64,000 bases of DNA from Lewinellaceae bacterium (GTDB taxonomy: Bacteria > Bacteroidota > Bacteroidia > Chitinophagales > Saprospiraceae), in assembly GCA_020636315.1 (NCBI GenBank), contig JACJYA010000001.1:737922-801921 (forward strand), in the 5' to 3' direction. Below are positions 1 to 8,565 of this stretch, piece by piece. Position 1 is the first letter of the stretch. Each line of letters begins with the position of its first letter. The position numbers and the translations under genes were made by a program. The notes below the pieces were generated by a model. That model did no database searches and was not told the origin of the DNA. It was given only the letters and a program-made list of their open reading frames with translations.

Positions 1-235
1 CGTCACCGTTGTAGTTCAGTTCCTGGCCGGCGTATTTGCCGTAGAGCACGCGGTCGCCGACGGCGACATTCACCTTGACGCCCTCCTTGCCCGGGCCCAC
101 GGCGACAACCTCACCTTGCTGCGGCTTTTCCTTGGCGGTGTCCGGAATGATGATGCCGCCTTTGGTCTTCTCCTCGGCCGGGAGGGGCTTAACGACCACC
201 CGGTCGTTGATCGGTTTGAAATTCACCTTACTCAT
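1..235 (-). CDS. groES: GroES co-chaperonin (10 kDa chaperonin), 3' end cut by window edge
   Basis: Translating the minus strand from an ATG at 235 gives a protein beginning MSKVNFKPINDRVVVKPLP, followed by the KTKGGIIIPDTAKEKPQQG mobile-loop region and GDRVLYGKYAGQE. These are the standard landmarks of the Cpn10 family. About 78 residues are visible; GroES is normally 90-100 residues, so roughly the last 15-20 lie beyond base 1. GroES caps the GroEL folding chamber in the cytoplasm. A small heat-shock protein gene lies directly upstream on the same strand (gap 236-348), so this is a chaperone neighbourhood. groEL, if it is the next gene, would lie outside the window. Confidence 0.95.
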   Translation of the reverse strand, partial: MSKVNFKPINDRVVVKPLPAEEKTKGGIIIPDTAKEKPQQGEVVAVGPGKEGVKVNVAVGDRVLYGKYAGQELNYNGD

Positions 236-294
236 GTCCAATCTTTGATTTGAAAGGTTGAAAAAAGTATAAAATGATTGAAAAGGGTGTGGTT

Positions 295-332
295 CCCTTC
301 GGCAGCCGGCTGCAATTCCGGCTACCGAAGGG
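295..332 (-). terminator. Strong hairpin between hsp20 and groES
   Basis: Inverted repeat CCCTTCGG-ca-GCCGG / CCGGC-ta-CCGAAGGG with an 8-nt loop, 17 bases after the Hsp20 stop codon. It lacks a clear U-tract on the minus strand, so it could be a terminator, a processing site or an mRNA-stability hairpin between the two chaperone genes. Confidence 0.5.
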
Positions 333-348
333 GGGTTGAAAGGAATCC

Positions 349-795
349 TTATTTAATCTCAATTCTCCGGGGAGCCGGCAATTTGGCCTCTTCCCGTTTC
401 GGGATCAGGATCCGAAGGATGCCATTCTCATAACTGGCTTTGATCTTCGAATCATCAACTACGCTCTTCGGAAGGTGGAAAGTACGCACAAAGGACTGGT
501 AGCTGAATTCCCGTCGCGTGAAACGCTCGCCTTCCTTCACTTCTTTTTCCACTTCCTTTCTGGAAGTGATCTTCAGCACTTCGTTCTCCAGTTCGATCTG
601 AAAATCCTTCTTGCTCATACCAGGCGCTGCCATTTCGACAGTAAAACTGTCATGTGATTCGATGACGTTAACTGCCGGAATGGTCGTGTCGGTAGTAGAA
701 TTGTTCTGGACCCCCCAATCGAAGAAATCTTTGGTGAATAAATCGTCAAAGAATTGGGGCAAAGCCGGAAAAACATTGCTTTTCATCAGTTTCAT
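349..795 (-). CDS. Small heat-shock protein, Hsp20/alpha-crystallin family
   Basis: This 148-residue protein is an ATP-independent holdase that binds unfolding proteins in the cytoplasm. The alpha-crystallin domain covers about residues 38-140: VNVIESHDSFTVEMAAPGM at its start, the L-x-I-x-S-R core strand, and a C-terminal GILRILIPKRE with the conserved G-I-L motif. The frame stays open to 849, but the ATG at 795 (MKLMKSNVFPAL) is preceded by a near-perfect Shine-Dalgarno sequence, so that start is preferred. The gene lies directly upstream of groES on the same strand, consistent with joint stress-related expression. No heat-shock operator was recognised. Confidence 0.93.
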   Translation of the reverse strand: MKLMKSNVFPALPQFFDDLFTKDFFDWGVQNNSTTDTTIPAVNVIESHDSFTVEMAAPGMSKKDFQIELENEVLKITSRKEVEKEVKEGERFTRREFSYQSFVRTFHLPKSVVDDSKIKASYENGILRILIPKREEAKLPAPRRIEIK

Positions 796-800
796 AATTA

Positions 801-806
801 CCTCCT
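801..806 (-). promoter_or_regulatory. Strong Shine-Dalgarno site of the hsp20 gene
   Basis: The minus strand reads AAGGAGGTAATT immediately before the ATG at 795, a full-strength SD with 5-nt spacing. It fixes the start codon. It is notable because most genes in this window, as in Bacteroidota generally, have no such site. Confidence 0.8.
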
Positions 807-849
807 TTTTAATGGTTAGACAATCAAATTGACATAAATCGTAAAACAA

Positions 850-1384
850 TTAAAAAGCGGCCAGGTAAAACCGATATTCCGCATCTCAGAAATAAACAGA
901 TCAAATCAGGTGCCAATCCGGATCCGGCAGCCTTTCAAACTGCCAAATTGACGCCCAAAACTTCCATTCACTCCTTCCTGCCGAAGTGCTGCCTCCGGTC
1001 AACCCTTATGGCTTTTGTCTCCGGGCTAAACAGATAGAAAGGCCTTGCCGGTATGCTTATGGCCCAGGCTTAAAATAAATGAAATAATCATTATGTGTAA
1101 GTCTTTGAAAAACAAAATCAGCCCTGGTGAAAATTTTACCCACGGCCTGTTTGAGACAATAAAGTGGAATCAGGCGGGATAACTGAATAATGGTTATTGT
1201 ATATCCTCCCCACAATCTTGGCCGAATTCTTCCTTTTCAAAACCTTAAGTCAACCCCCATCATTTTTTATTCAGTTTAACTCGTTAGGGGAGCTTTATTA
1301 TCTTAATTACTTATCCGTCCCTTTATAGCCCGGGTTATCCCGGATCATTATTTTAATAATCAAAAAACTGAAAACTTTTTTACT
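850..1384. other. Gene-free 535-bp interval
   Basis: This interval lies between the divergent hsp20 (minus) and lipoprotein (plus) genes. It is AT-rich and carries stops in all frames. It presumably contains both promoters, but I found no clear TTTG-N19-20-TAnnTTTG pair and no RNA-gene signature. Confidence 0.5.
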
Positions 1385-1960
1385 ATGAAGAATTTAAAAT
1401 TTTTCCTGCTGCTTCTCGCCCTTACAGGAATGGTTGTGACCTGGCAGAGCTGTGGTAAAGACGATGAGCCTACCCCGGAAGCGACCTGTACCGACGGCAT
1501 CATGAACGGAGAGGAAACGGGAGTGGACTGCGGTGGCCCGGACTGCCAGCCCTGCGAAGTTGGCGTTCAGGGAAAATGGCAGTCTTCCGGCGACAATGTT
1601 GCGCCACTACTGGTCGCCCTCTTTGCCACTGACAGCATCTACGCCGAATTCAATACGGACAACACTTATTTGGTGGAACAATACGACACTTCCGGCACCA
1701 AACTGACCCTGGAAGGCACCTACACTCAAAAGGAAAGCGGCGTTGGCAATATCTGGGAGATCACGGTCAACCAATCTTCCCCGGCTGCGCTCACTTCCGA
1801 GGGGATCTTCGAGGTGACGGACAACACCATGAAATACGAAATTGTCCAGACATCACCTGATATCAGCGCCGTACCACCGACCGCCGCCGCCGGCTTTGGC
1901 AGCACCAACGGTGGCGCCCTCGGGGAATCGAACGTGCAGGTCTATGAACGGGTAGAGTAA
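1385..1960 (+). CDS. Secreted lipoprotein with a Cys-rich N-terminal motif and lipocalin-like body
   Basis: The 191-residue product starts with a lipoprotein signal (MKNLKFFLLLLALTGMVVT) ending in a lipobox-like QSC-GKDDEP, with the lipidated Cys near residue 23. Next comes a short module with pattern C-x-DG-x2-NG-x2-TGVDCGG-x2-C-x2-C. I have seen this only as a linker-like module in secreted Bacteroidota proteins; its function is unknown to me. The rest (GKWQSSGDNVAPLL onward) resembles lipocalin-like/DUF lipoproteins: a GKW start, a TYLVEQYDTSG strand and a GTYTQKESG turn. It probably sits on the outer membrane facing the periplasm or outside. It stands alone, with no evident operon partner. 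Specific ligand unknown. Confidence 0.75.
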   Translation: MKNLKFFLLLLALTGMVVTWQSCGKDDEPTPEATCTDGIMNGEETGVDCGGPDCQPCEVGVQGKWQSSGDNVAPLLVALFATDSIYAEFNTDNTYLVEQYDTSGTKLTLEGTYTQKESGVGNIWEITVNQSSPAALTSEGIFEVTDNTMKYEIVQTSPDISAVPPTAAAGFGSTNGGALGESNVQVYERVE

Positions 1961-2124
1961 GGCCCGTCACCAGACAGGTGAACCCGCCCCCCAGTGGTTA
2001 TCGGCCTCGGTTATTGCCGGGCCCCAACGACTGGGGGGACTTCCTTCCCTTTTCAATATAAAAGGCAGGCAGGTGCACCGTCGAAGCCCCAGCTACAAAC
2101 AAGCAAACAACAACCCTACCCGAT

Positions 2125-3690
2125 ATGAAAAACCGACACTTATGGCTCTGGCTCTTCATGCTGTCCACCGCTCCGGCCATTGCGCAGATCCCACCTTATT
2201 TCCAGCGTTTAGAAAAGAAGATCCCGGAAAAAGCCGAAAAGGAATTTCAATACATAGCGTATTTCTATAACCACTACGTTAACAGCAACATCTACCCCAC
2301 CAACGACTTCCTGAAGGGGCAGGTGATCGGCCGTTTGTACGGGCAGAATACGACAACCACCACCGATACGCTGACGGCTTCCTATTTTGAACAGCGCATC
2401 CTGCCGTTTTTCATCTACCAGCCCAAGCTGTTCGACGGGCGCGCCATCCTGCGCGCCTCCTTCGAGATCGACTTCACCTGGGGCGATGTGGCCTACGGTA
2501 CGGGCGGCAACTTCGGCGGTGCTGTTTCGGCAGACCAGGTCAACATCCAGACGCAAAACGTCGAGCTGGAACTGATCCCCGCCAGCGGCTGGGCCATCAA
2601 CCTCGGCCTGCAGCGGATGTATGACACGCCCCACAACCCGTACCGCACGTTCTTCGACCAGATGCTCAACTCCGCCTACCGCCTGAATTACTGGGGCACC
2701 GACGGCGTCGGCATCACCCTCCGCCATGACGCCGACTACCATAAGTGGAAGGCCGGTTTCTATCAGCTCTATGAAAACAGCATCCAAAAAGACGATGACG
2801 TCCACCTATTGGAGCTGAACTACCGGCGGGCCCTGGGGTTGAAGTGGCATTTGGGAGGTTCGGTTTACTATGTCCGCGACCGGTCCAACGGGCAGGGTGG
2901 GCCTTCTATTCTGGGACAGGGGCTCAACAGTACCCTGAACGATTACAACGGCACCTTCCGCTTCCGGTTCGGCAATTCCGAATACAAAGCCGATGTGGCC
3001 TGGCTGGGCGCCTATTTCGGTTATAATGAGATCAAGATGATGAGCCCCTGGTTCCTTACCGGCTACCTGAACTACAACCTGGGCGGCACTCAGCTCAAAA
3101 CCAACGGCATTTGGGCCGACGGGCCAAGCATCAGCGGCCTGGGCGCCAACCTGCGGGCCGGCTATCGCTACGGGAAAACCCCGAACGACGCCGTATGGGT
3201 GGACCTGATCTACACTACAGGAGACAACAACGGTATCGCAGACGATAAATACAGTGGGGTGATGACGGGCAACACCTGGGGCACACCGGCCGCGTTGCAC
3301 GTCAGCCATGGCGCTTATCTGCTATTCCCCCATGCCAATGTAGTCAACCGCTACGTTGCCGCCGTAACCGATATCTCCAATTTGGGCTTCGGCCTGGCCG
3401 GCGGCACGGCCAACTGGGGGATGGACTTTATCCCCTACAAGTTTTCCGGAAAGCTGGGCCTGGCGGCAGCGTTGAGCAATGCCGAACCCAACCAGGGCGG
3501 CCGGGCCATAGGCCTGGAGGCCAACCTCAGGCTCGGCTACCAGATCGGCGCTTTTATGGAAGCGGAACTGCACGCCGCCCATCTGTGGCTGGGCGATTTT
3601 TATGACAGCCCCCTGGTGAACGGCGGAACGGCCGGGCGGCCGGTAAACCCCTACACGGCCCTTCTGGTGTTTAAGTGGTTGATGTTTTGA
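2125..3690 (+). CDS. Outer-membrane beta-barrel protein (porin-like), function unknown
   Basis: 521 residues with a Sec signal peptide (MKNRHLWLWLFMLSTAPAIAQ). The mature part alternates hydrophobic and polar residues with many aromatics, as in NYNLGGTQLKTNGIWADG, GYRYGKTPNDAVWVDLIYTT and LRLGYQIGAFMEAELHAAHL. The C-terminus is PYTALLVFKWLMF, and a terminal aromatic is typical of outer-membrane barrels. Its length fits a 16-18-strand barrel of the alginate-export or porin kind, but no family motif was recognised and the substrate is unknown. The next genes on the same strand, a lipoprotein hydrolase and an MscS channel, also belong to the cell envelope; gaps of 65-75 bp allow but do not prove co-transcription. 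Confidence 0.7.
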   Translation: MKNRHLWLWLFMLSTAPAIAQIPPYFQRLEKKIPEKAEKEFQYIAYFYNHYVNSNIYPTNDFLKGQVIGRLYGQNTTTTTDTLTASYFEQRILPFFIYQPKLFDGRAILRASFEIDFTWGDVAYGTGGNFGGAVSADQVNIQTQNVELELIPASGWAINLGLQRMYDTPHNPYRTFFDQMLNSAYRLNYWGTDGVGITLRHDADYHKWKAGFYQLYENSIQKDDDVHLLELNYRRALGLKWHLGGSVYYVRDRSNGQGGPSILGQGLNSTLNDYNGTFRFRFGNSEYKADVAWLGAYFGYNEIKMMSPWFLTGYLNYNLGGTQLKTNGIWADGPSISGLGANLRAGYRYGKTPNDAVWVDLIYTTGDNNGIADDKYSGVMTGNTWGTPAALHVSHGAYLLFPHANVVNRYVAAVTDISNLGFGLAGGTANWGMDFIPYKFSGKLGLAAALSNAEPNQGGRAIGLEANLRLGYQIGAFMEAELHAAHLWLGDFYDSPLVNGGTAGRPVNPYTALLVFKWLMF

Positions 3691-3765
3691 TTTTCCGGTG
3701 CACCTGACAGGAGTTACTGTGGATACTTGCCAGGTTTACCGCTCCAAAATTATTAAAAGCAAACC

Positions 3766-4710
3766 ATGAGAAATTTCTTTTCCATAGCGCTTTTATTGTT
3801 TCTCAGCGCCTGCGCCCTTCAGAAAGAAGCCCCGGCTGTCCAGTCCTTTGATGACTTAACCTATCCATTCCCAACGATGAAAGCAAAGCTGCAGGACGGC
3901 TTGGAGGTGGCCTACTTCGATGAAGGGAAAGGCCCGGAAGTGATCCTGTTCATTCACGGCCTGGGAAGTTATGCTCCGGCCTGGAAAAAAAATATCGAGG
4001 CATTGAAAGAAGACTACCGTTGTCTGGCCATAGACCTGCCGGGCTACGGAAAATCCAGCAAGGGTAAATACGAGGCCAGCATGACCTACTACGCCACCGT
4101 AGTGAAGGATTTCCTCGGCGCACTGGGCATCGAAAAAGCAACGCTGGCCGGGCACTCTATGGGCGGGCAGATTGCCATTACCACGGCGCTGGCCTATCCT
4201 GATCTGGCAGAACGGCTCATATTGATCGCCCCGGCTGGTTTCGAGACCTTCCACAAGGGAGAGCGGCAATGGTTCCGGGAGGTGCTAACGCCCAGAGCGG
4301 TAAAGTTGACCAGCGTCGAACAGATCAGGGAAAATATGGCCTGGAATTTCTACGAACTGCCCCCCGATGCTGAATTTATGATCACGGACCGCATCGCCAT
4401 GCGCTCCGCTTCCGATTTTGATGCATATTGCTACATCATTCCCGAGTGCGTAAAGGGCATGGTCAACCAGCCGGTGTTCGACGAGCTTCCGAATGTCCGA
4501 CAGCCGGCCCTGGCCATCTTCGGCCAACAGGACAACCTCATCCCCAACCGTTTCCTCAACGGCGGGGAAACCGAGGCTATTGGCAGGCAGGGCGTCGCCC
4601 AAATGCCAAATGCCCGCCTGCTTATGATCGACAAGGCAGGGCATTTCGTTCACTTCGAACAAGCCGCTGCTGTCAATGAGGCCATACTTGAATTCATGGG
4701 CGCTAAATAA
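3766..4710 (+). CDS. Alpha/beta hydrolase, lipoprotein
   Basis: 314 residues. The N-terminus MRNFFSIALLLFLSAC is a lipoprotein signal with Cys16 as probable lipidation site. The body is a canonical alpha/beta-hydrolase: oxyanion-hole HGLGS (about 64-68), nucleophile elbow GHSMGG with Ser131, an acid in FGQQDNLIPN near 257, and the catalytic His in KAGHFVHFE near 295. The family includes esterases, lipases and haloperoxidase-like enzymes; the substrate cannot be read from sequence. It would act at the periplasmic side of a membrane. It lies between an outer-membrane protein and an MscS channel on the same strand. Confidence 0.88.
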   Translation: MRNFFSIALLLFLSACALQKEAPAVQSFDDLTYPFPTMKAKLQDGLEVAYFDEGKGPEVILFIHGLGSYAPAWKKNIEALKEDYRCLAIDLPGYGKSSKGKYEASMTYYATVVKDFLGALGIEKATLAGHSMGGQIAITTALAYPDLAERLILIAPAGFETFHKGERQWFREVLTPRAVKLTSVEQIRENMAWNFYELPPDAEFMITDRIAMRSASDFDAYCYIIPECVKGMVNQPVFDELPNVRQPALAIFGQQDNLIPNRFLNGGETEAIGRQGVAQMPNARLLMIDKAGHFVHFEQAAAVNEAILEFMGAK

Positions 4711-4775
4711 CCCGGGGAGCTTGGTAAGCTACTAAAGGCTGTTTACATTTGTAGCCCACCAATTGCTCCAAAACC

Positions 4776-6410
4776 ATGCTCGCCAGAAATATTCTCCTTC
4801 TGCTGTTTATCGGCCTGCCATTGTTGCTATCGGGCCAGGACGAAGAAGTGCCCGTCACCCTGGAAACGCCCTACAATACGGTTTTGGCGCACCTCTACTA
4901 CCTCCAGCCCGATACTTACCGGCCGGAGTTGGCCGCCCGTACGATTTATGGTGTACAGGACAGCGCCCGGGCAGTCCGGCTGGCCATTCAGCTCAAACAG
5001 GTACTGGATGGAAGAGGCCTGAAGGTAATCATGAACCGGCTGCCTCAGGACCCCGACTATAAGGAAGACAGCATTGCCGCCCGGAATGTCTATACCCTTT
5101 TCCCGCATGAACTTCCGGAAGTCTATCTCGAAAGGTACGGGGGCAAATGGTATTATTCCGAAGAGACCGTCGAGCTCATTCCCGAATTGCATAAAGATGT
5201 TTATCCCTTTGGAGCAGACCTTTTACTGAACCTTCTGCCCAAATTCGGCCAACGGGAGGTACTGGGCATGGCGCTTTGGCAGTATATCGGCCTGCTGGCC
5301 ATTCTGATAATGGCAGTTCTGGTCCATCTTGCCCTCAGCCGCCTGCTGAATCCGCTGGTGCAGCGGTTTACCCGCAACCGTTCGCAACAACTGGCCGTTT
5401 CTCCGCAACTGGTATCCAGAATAGCCCGGGCGGCCAGCATTTATATCGTACTCCGCCTGATCAAGGCCTTTCTGCCCATTCTGCAGTTGCCCATCGAATC
5501 CGCCAGCTTTGCCATAATGGTTATCCGGATCTCCTCCGTTGTCCTGGTAGTATATATCCTGCTGCGCATCCTGGACGTGTTTATGTTCTATGCCGACCGG
5601 TTCACACAGCGCACCGAGAGCAAGATGGATGAACAACTGCTGCCGGTAATGAGGCGCATCATACAATTCCTCTTTCTGGCAGGAGGAGTGATACAGATCC
5701 TCCGGGTTCTGCAGGTTGATATTACCACGCTTATCGCGGGCATCTCCATCGGAGGGTTGGCCCTGGCCCTGGCGGCACAGGATACGCTGAAGAACTTCTT
5801 CGGCTCTATGATGATCTTTCTGGACAAACCCTTCCAGATCGGTGACTGGATCAACTTCTCTGGGGTGGACGGCACTGTCGAGGAAGTGGGGTTCCGCTCC
5901 ACCCGGGTACGCACCTTTGCCAATTCCCTGGTTTACGTGCCGAACGGGAAGCTCGCGGATATGGTGGTCAACAACTACGGGCTGCGGGCTTACCGGCGGT
6001 TCAATACCAAGATATCCATCACCTATGACACACCGACGGCGCTGATCGACAAATTTGTGGAGGGCCTCCGGCAGATCGTCGCCACTCACCCTCAAACCAG
6101 AAAGGATTATTACGAGATCCACCTCAACGAAATGAGCAGCAGCTCGCTGGACATCCTCTTCTACATCTTTTTTGAAGCGCCCAGCTGGCCGGAAGAGCTG
6201 AAGGCGCGCCATGAAGTACTGCTGGGCATTCTGGACCTGGCCCATAACCTGGGCGTACGCTTTGCCTTTCCTACCCAGACCATGCATATCGAGGAATTTC
6301 CGGGAACAACGGCCACCACTCCTCATTACAAAACCGAAGCAGCTGCTATGGATAAACGACTGGAGGAATTCCTCGCCGGATACAGAGCAAGGGTTAACGG
6401 GAAGAAATAA
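4776..6410 (+). CDS. MscS-family mechanosensitive ion channel
   Basis: 544 residues. A signal-like N-terminus (MLARNILLLLFIGLPLLLSG) precedes a periplasmic region of about 140 residues. Several membrane helices follow (ALWQYIGLLAILIMAVLVHL, SASFAIMVIRISSVVLVVYI, RRIIQFLFLAGGVIQ). The pore helix and beta domain read ISIGGLALALAAQDTLKNF, then FQIGDWINFSGVDGTVEEVG and YVPNGKLADMVVNN, which are the signature parts of MscS. It opens on membrane stretch to release solutes during hypo-osmotic shock. It is longer than E. coli MscS (286 residues) because of the extra N-terminal domain and helices, as in MscK/YbdG-like members. A strong bidirectional terminator follows. Confidence 0.93.
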   Translation: MLARNILLLLFIGLPLLLSGQDEEVPVTLETPYNTVLAHLYYLQPDTYRPELAARTIYGVQDSARAVRLAIQLKQVLDGRGLKVIMNRLPQDPDYKEDSIAARNVYTLFPHELPEVYLERYGGKWYYSEETVELIPELHKDVYPFGADLLLNLLPKFGQREVLGMALWQYIGLLAILIMAVLVHLALSRLLNPLVQRFTRNRSQQLAVSPQLVSRIARAASIYIVLRLIKAFLPILQLPIESASFAIMVIRISSVVLVVYILLRILDVFMFYADRFTQRTESKMDEQLLPVMRRIIQFLFLAGGVIQILRVLQVDITTLIAGISIGGLALALAAQDTLKNFFGSMMIFLDKPFQIGDWINFSGVDGTVEEVGFRSTRVRTFANSLVYVPNGKLADMVVNNYGLRAYRRFNTKISITYDTPTALIDKFVEGLRQIVATHPQTRKDYYEIHLNEMSSSSLDILFYIFFEAPSWPEELKARHEVLLGILDLAHNLGVRFAFPTQTMHIEEFPGTTATTPHYKTEAAAMDKRLEEFLAGYRARVNGKK

Positions 6411-6428
6411 AATGGCAACACCCCACTA

Positions 6429-6474
6429 AGAGAAAAGCCCTCTCCGGCGGAAAACGCGGAGAGGGCTTTTCTCT
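6429..6474 (+). terminator. Intrinsic terminator between mscS-like gene and rho (bidirectional)
   Basis: Perfect 18-bp inverted repeat AGAGAAAAGCCCTCTCCG / CGGAGAGGGCTTTTCTCT with a 10-nt loop. The genes on either side converge, so it can end transcription from both directions; the A and T runs lie in the stem. Confidence 0.88.
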
Positions 6475-6499
6475 TTGCAGGGAGGTAAACGGGGCCCGC

Positions 6500-8188
6500 C
6501 TAGCCGTTCATGGAAGTCAGGAACTCTTCATTGCTCTGCGTTCCCACCATGTGCTTGCGCAGGAATTCGAAAGCCTCGTCGGGTTTCATATCCGCCAGGT
6601 GGTTGCGCAGGATGAACATGCGCTGCAGGGTATCCTTGTCCAGCAGGAGGTCTTCGCGGCGGGTGCTCGACTTGGTGAGGTCGATGGCCGGGAACATACG
6701 CTTGTTGGAAAGGTTGCGGTCCAGCTGCAACTCCATGTTACCGGTGCCCTTGAATTCTTCAAAGATCACGCCGTCCATCTTGGAGCCCGTATCGATGAGC
6801 GCGGTGGCCAGGATGGTCAGCGACCCTCCATCTTCAATGTTACGGGCAGCGCCGAAGAACTTCTTGGGCTTGTGCAGGGCGTTGGCTTCCACACCGCCGG
6901 AAAGGACCTTGCCACTGGCAGGAGCAACGGTGTTGTAGGCACGCGCCAGGCGGGTAATGGAATCCAGCAGGATCACTACGTCATGGCCGCTTTCCACCAG
7001 GCGTTTTGCCTTTTCCAGGACAATGCCCGCAACCCGAACGTGGTTATCCGCAGGTTCGTCAAAAGTAGAAGCTACTACTTCGGCATTTACGCTGCGTTTC
7101 ATATCCGTAACTTCCTCCGGCCGTTCATCGATCAGCAGGACGATCAGGTAACACTCCGGGTGGTTTTTAGCGATGGCATTGGCAATATCTTTCAAGAGGA
7201 AAGTTTTACCCGTTTTGGGTTGCGCCACGATCAGTCCACGCTGCCCCTTGCCGATTGGGGTAAACAGGTCGATCATCCGGTTGCCGATATCCCTGCCGGT
7301 AGGAGAAGAAGTCAGTTTGAATTTCTCATGCGGGAACAACGGGGTCAGATAATCGAAGGGCACCCGGTCGCGAATGTCCTGAGGGTCAAGGCCGTTGATC
7401 TTGGAAACACGCAGCAGGGCGAAGTACTTTTCTCCTTCTTTGGGCGGGCGGATGGCGCCACGGACGGTATCGCCGGTACGCAGGCCAAAAAGTTTGATCT
7501 GAGAAGGCGAGACGTAGATATCATCCGGTGAAGTAAGGTAGTTGTAATCGGAAGAACGCAGGAAGCCATACCCGTCGGGCATCATTTCAAGGATTCCCTC
7601 CCCTTCAATTATGCCATCGAGCTCGATGTCAAAAGTTTCTTCTTCCTCCTCTTCCCGCTGGCGGGATGACTGGCTGCGGCGGCCACGGTTATCCGCGTCG
7701 CGGTCCCGGTCCCGGTCCCGGTCCCGGTCCCGATCGCGGTCCCGATCCCGATCGCGGTCCCGGTCATTATTACGGGGCCGCTGGTGGCGGCTATCGTCTT
7801 CACTGTCGCCCTGGTTGTCACTTTTCCGTTCCGAGGGGGGCCCATCTTCGGCGACTTTTACCACGCGGCGGGCTTTTCTGCGGGAGCGCCCTTCGTCATC
7901 ATCGGTGTTGTCATCGTCATCACCATCATCGCTTTCATCAGGCTTTTCTGTATCTTTTTCGGAGCGAGAGCGGCGTTGGGAATGTTTTTTTGTTTGCTTG
8001 CCGTTGGGAGCGTCGTTATTTTCTTCATCATCTCCCTCAACGGAATCGCCACCGGCGGCCTGATGGTCCAGGATCTTATAGATGAGTTCCTGTTTATTCA
8101 GGCGCTTGTAGCCTTTCAGCCCGATTTGCTCAGCCAATTCTCTCAGCTCGGGCACAAGCATGTAGTTCAACTGTGATATATCCAACAT
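6500..8188 (-). CDS. rho: Transcription termination factor Rho, with a long acidic/RD-repeat insertion
   Basis: 562 residues against about 420 in E. coli. The N-terminal Rho_N helices (MLDISQLNYMLVPELRELAE) come first. Next is a disordered, highly charged insert at about residues 50-185, including eleven Arg-Asp repeats. The cold-shock-like RNA-binding domain follows (GEGILEMMPDGYGFLRSSDY and YVSPSQIKLFGLRTGD). Then comes the RecA-like hexameric ATPase with Walker A QPKTGKTFLLKD, LIVLLIDERPEE, and Q/R-loop region GGVEANALHKPKKFFGAARN. Rho binds nascent RNA and dissociates RNA polymerase. Charged insertions at this place are known in Actinobacteria and Bacteroidota, where they are thought to add RNA contacts. 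The gene stands alone, divergent from serS. Confidence 0.97.
   Translation of the reverse strand: MLDISQLNYMLVPELRELAEQIGLKGYKRLNKQELIYKILDHQAAGGDSVEGDDEENNDAPNGKQTKKHSQRRSRSEKDTEKPDESDDGDDDDNTDDDEGRSRRKARRVVKVAEDGPPSERKSDNQGDSEDDSRHQRPRNNDRDRDRDRDRDRDRDRDRDRDRDADNRGRRSQSSRQREEEEEETFDIELDGIIEGEGILEMMPDGYGFLRSSDYNYLTSPDDIYVSPSQIKLFGLRTGDTVRGAIRPPKEGEKYFALLRVSKINGLDPQDIRDRVPFDYLTPLFPHEKFKLTSSPTGRDIGNRMIDLFTPIGKGQRGLIVAQPKTGKTFLLKDIANAIAKNHPECYLIVLLIDERPEEVTDMKRSVNAEVVASTFDEPADNHVRVAGIVLEKAKRLVESGHDVVILLDSITRLARAYNTVAPASGKVLSGGVEANALHKPKKFFGAARNIEDGGSLTILATALIDTGSKMDGVIFEEFKGTGNMELQLDRNLSNKRMFPAIDLTKSSTRREDLLLDKDTLQRMFILRNHLADMKPDEAFEFLRKHMVGTQSNEEFLTSMNG
7701..7764 (-). repeat. Tandem hexanucleotide repeat inside rho (Arg-Asp codons)
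   Basis: About eleven copies of a 6-bp unit (plus strand mostly CGGTCC, some CGATCG or CGATCC) encode (Arg-Asp)n. Several neighbouring copies are identical at the DNA level, so the tract could vary in length by slippage without breaking the frame. Confidence 0.9.
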
Positions 8189-8445
8189 AATATACTTGCT
8201 TGTATGTTTTTGTAGTAAGAATCTTGTTCTTGTGAAAAAATGAAATTGATGTCAGAGAATATTGCGGAAAAAATGTGGGGATCCGTGAATTCACAAACCA
8301 TTGAAAACCTCCAAAACTTTTCCTCTTGTGGCCCGACAACCCTTCTTGATCAAAGTGGGAAATAGCAGGATAGAGAGTGAAAACACCTCAGGAAATGCTA
8401 TAAGGCGTTAAGACGTTATGGTGTGCCATTACGCTTTCGTCGCAA

Positions 8446-8485
8446 CAAAAATACATTTAATTTTTAAATTCAAATAGTATCTTTG
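8446..8485. promoter_or_regulatory. Possible overlapping divergent promoters of serS and rho
   Basis: On the plus strand TATCTTTG at 8478-8485 matches the Bacteroidota -7 element TAnnTTTG; the -33 region (ATTT/TTTA near 8456) is weak. It would serve serS with a leader of about 75 nt. On the minus strand TATTTTTG reads from 8453 to 8446 with TTTG at 8474-8471, a short 17-bp spacer. That would give rho a leader of about 250 nt. The remaining 8189-8445 holds no gene. Confidence 0.45.
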
Positions 8486-8565
8486 CAAAAAATGTAACCA
8501 AAACTTTTCCCAAAAGTTCAATCCCCTGCTCCTTTTCTAAACCAAACCGTAACCAATACTGCACT

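Noticed and set aside
5223..6326. 367-codon minus-strand frame opposite the MscS gene
   Set aside because: Shadow frame; the plus-strand protein has clear family motifs throughout.
7701..7764. CRISPR-like array of short repeats
   Set aside because: The repeats are 6 bp, contiguous, have no spacers and encode Arg-Asp inside rho.
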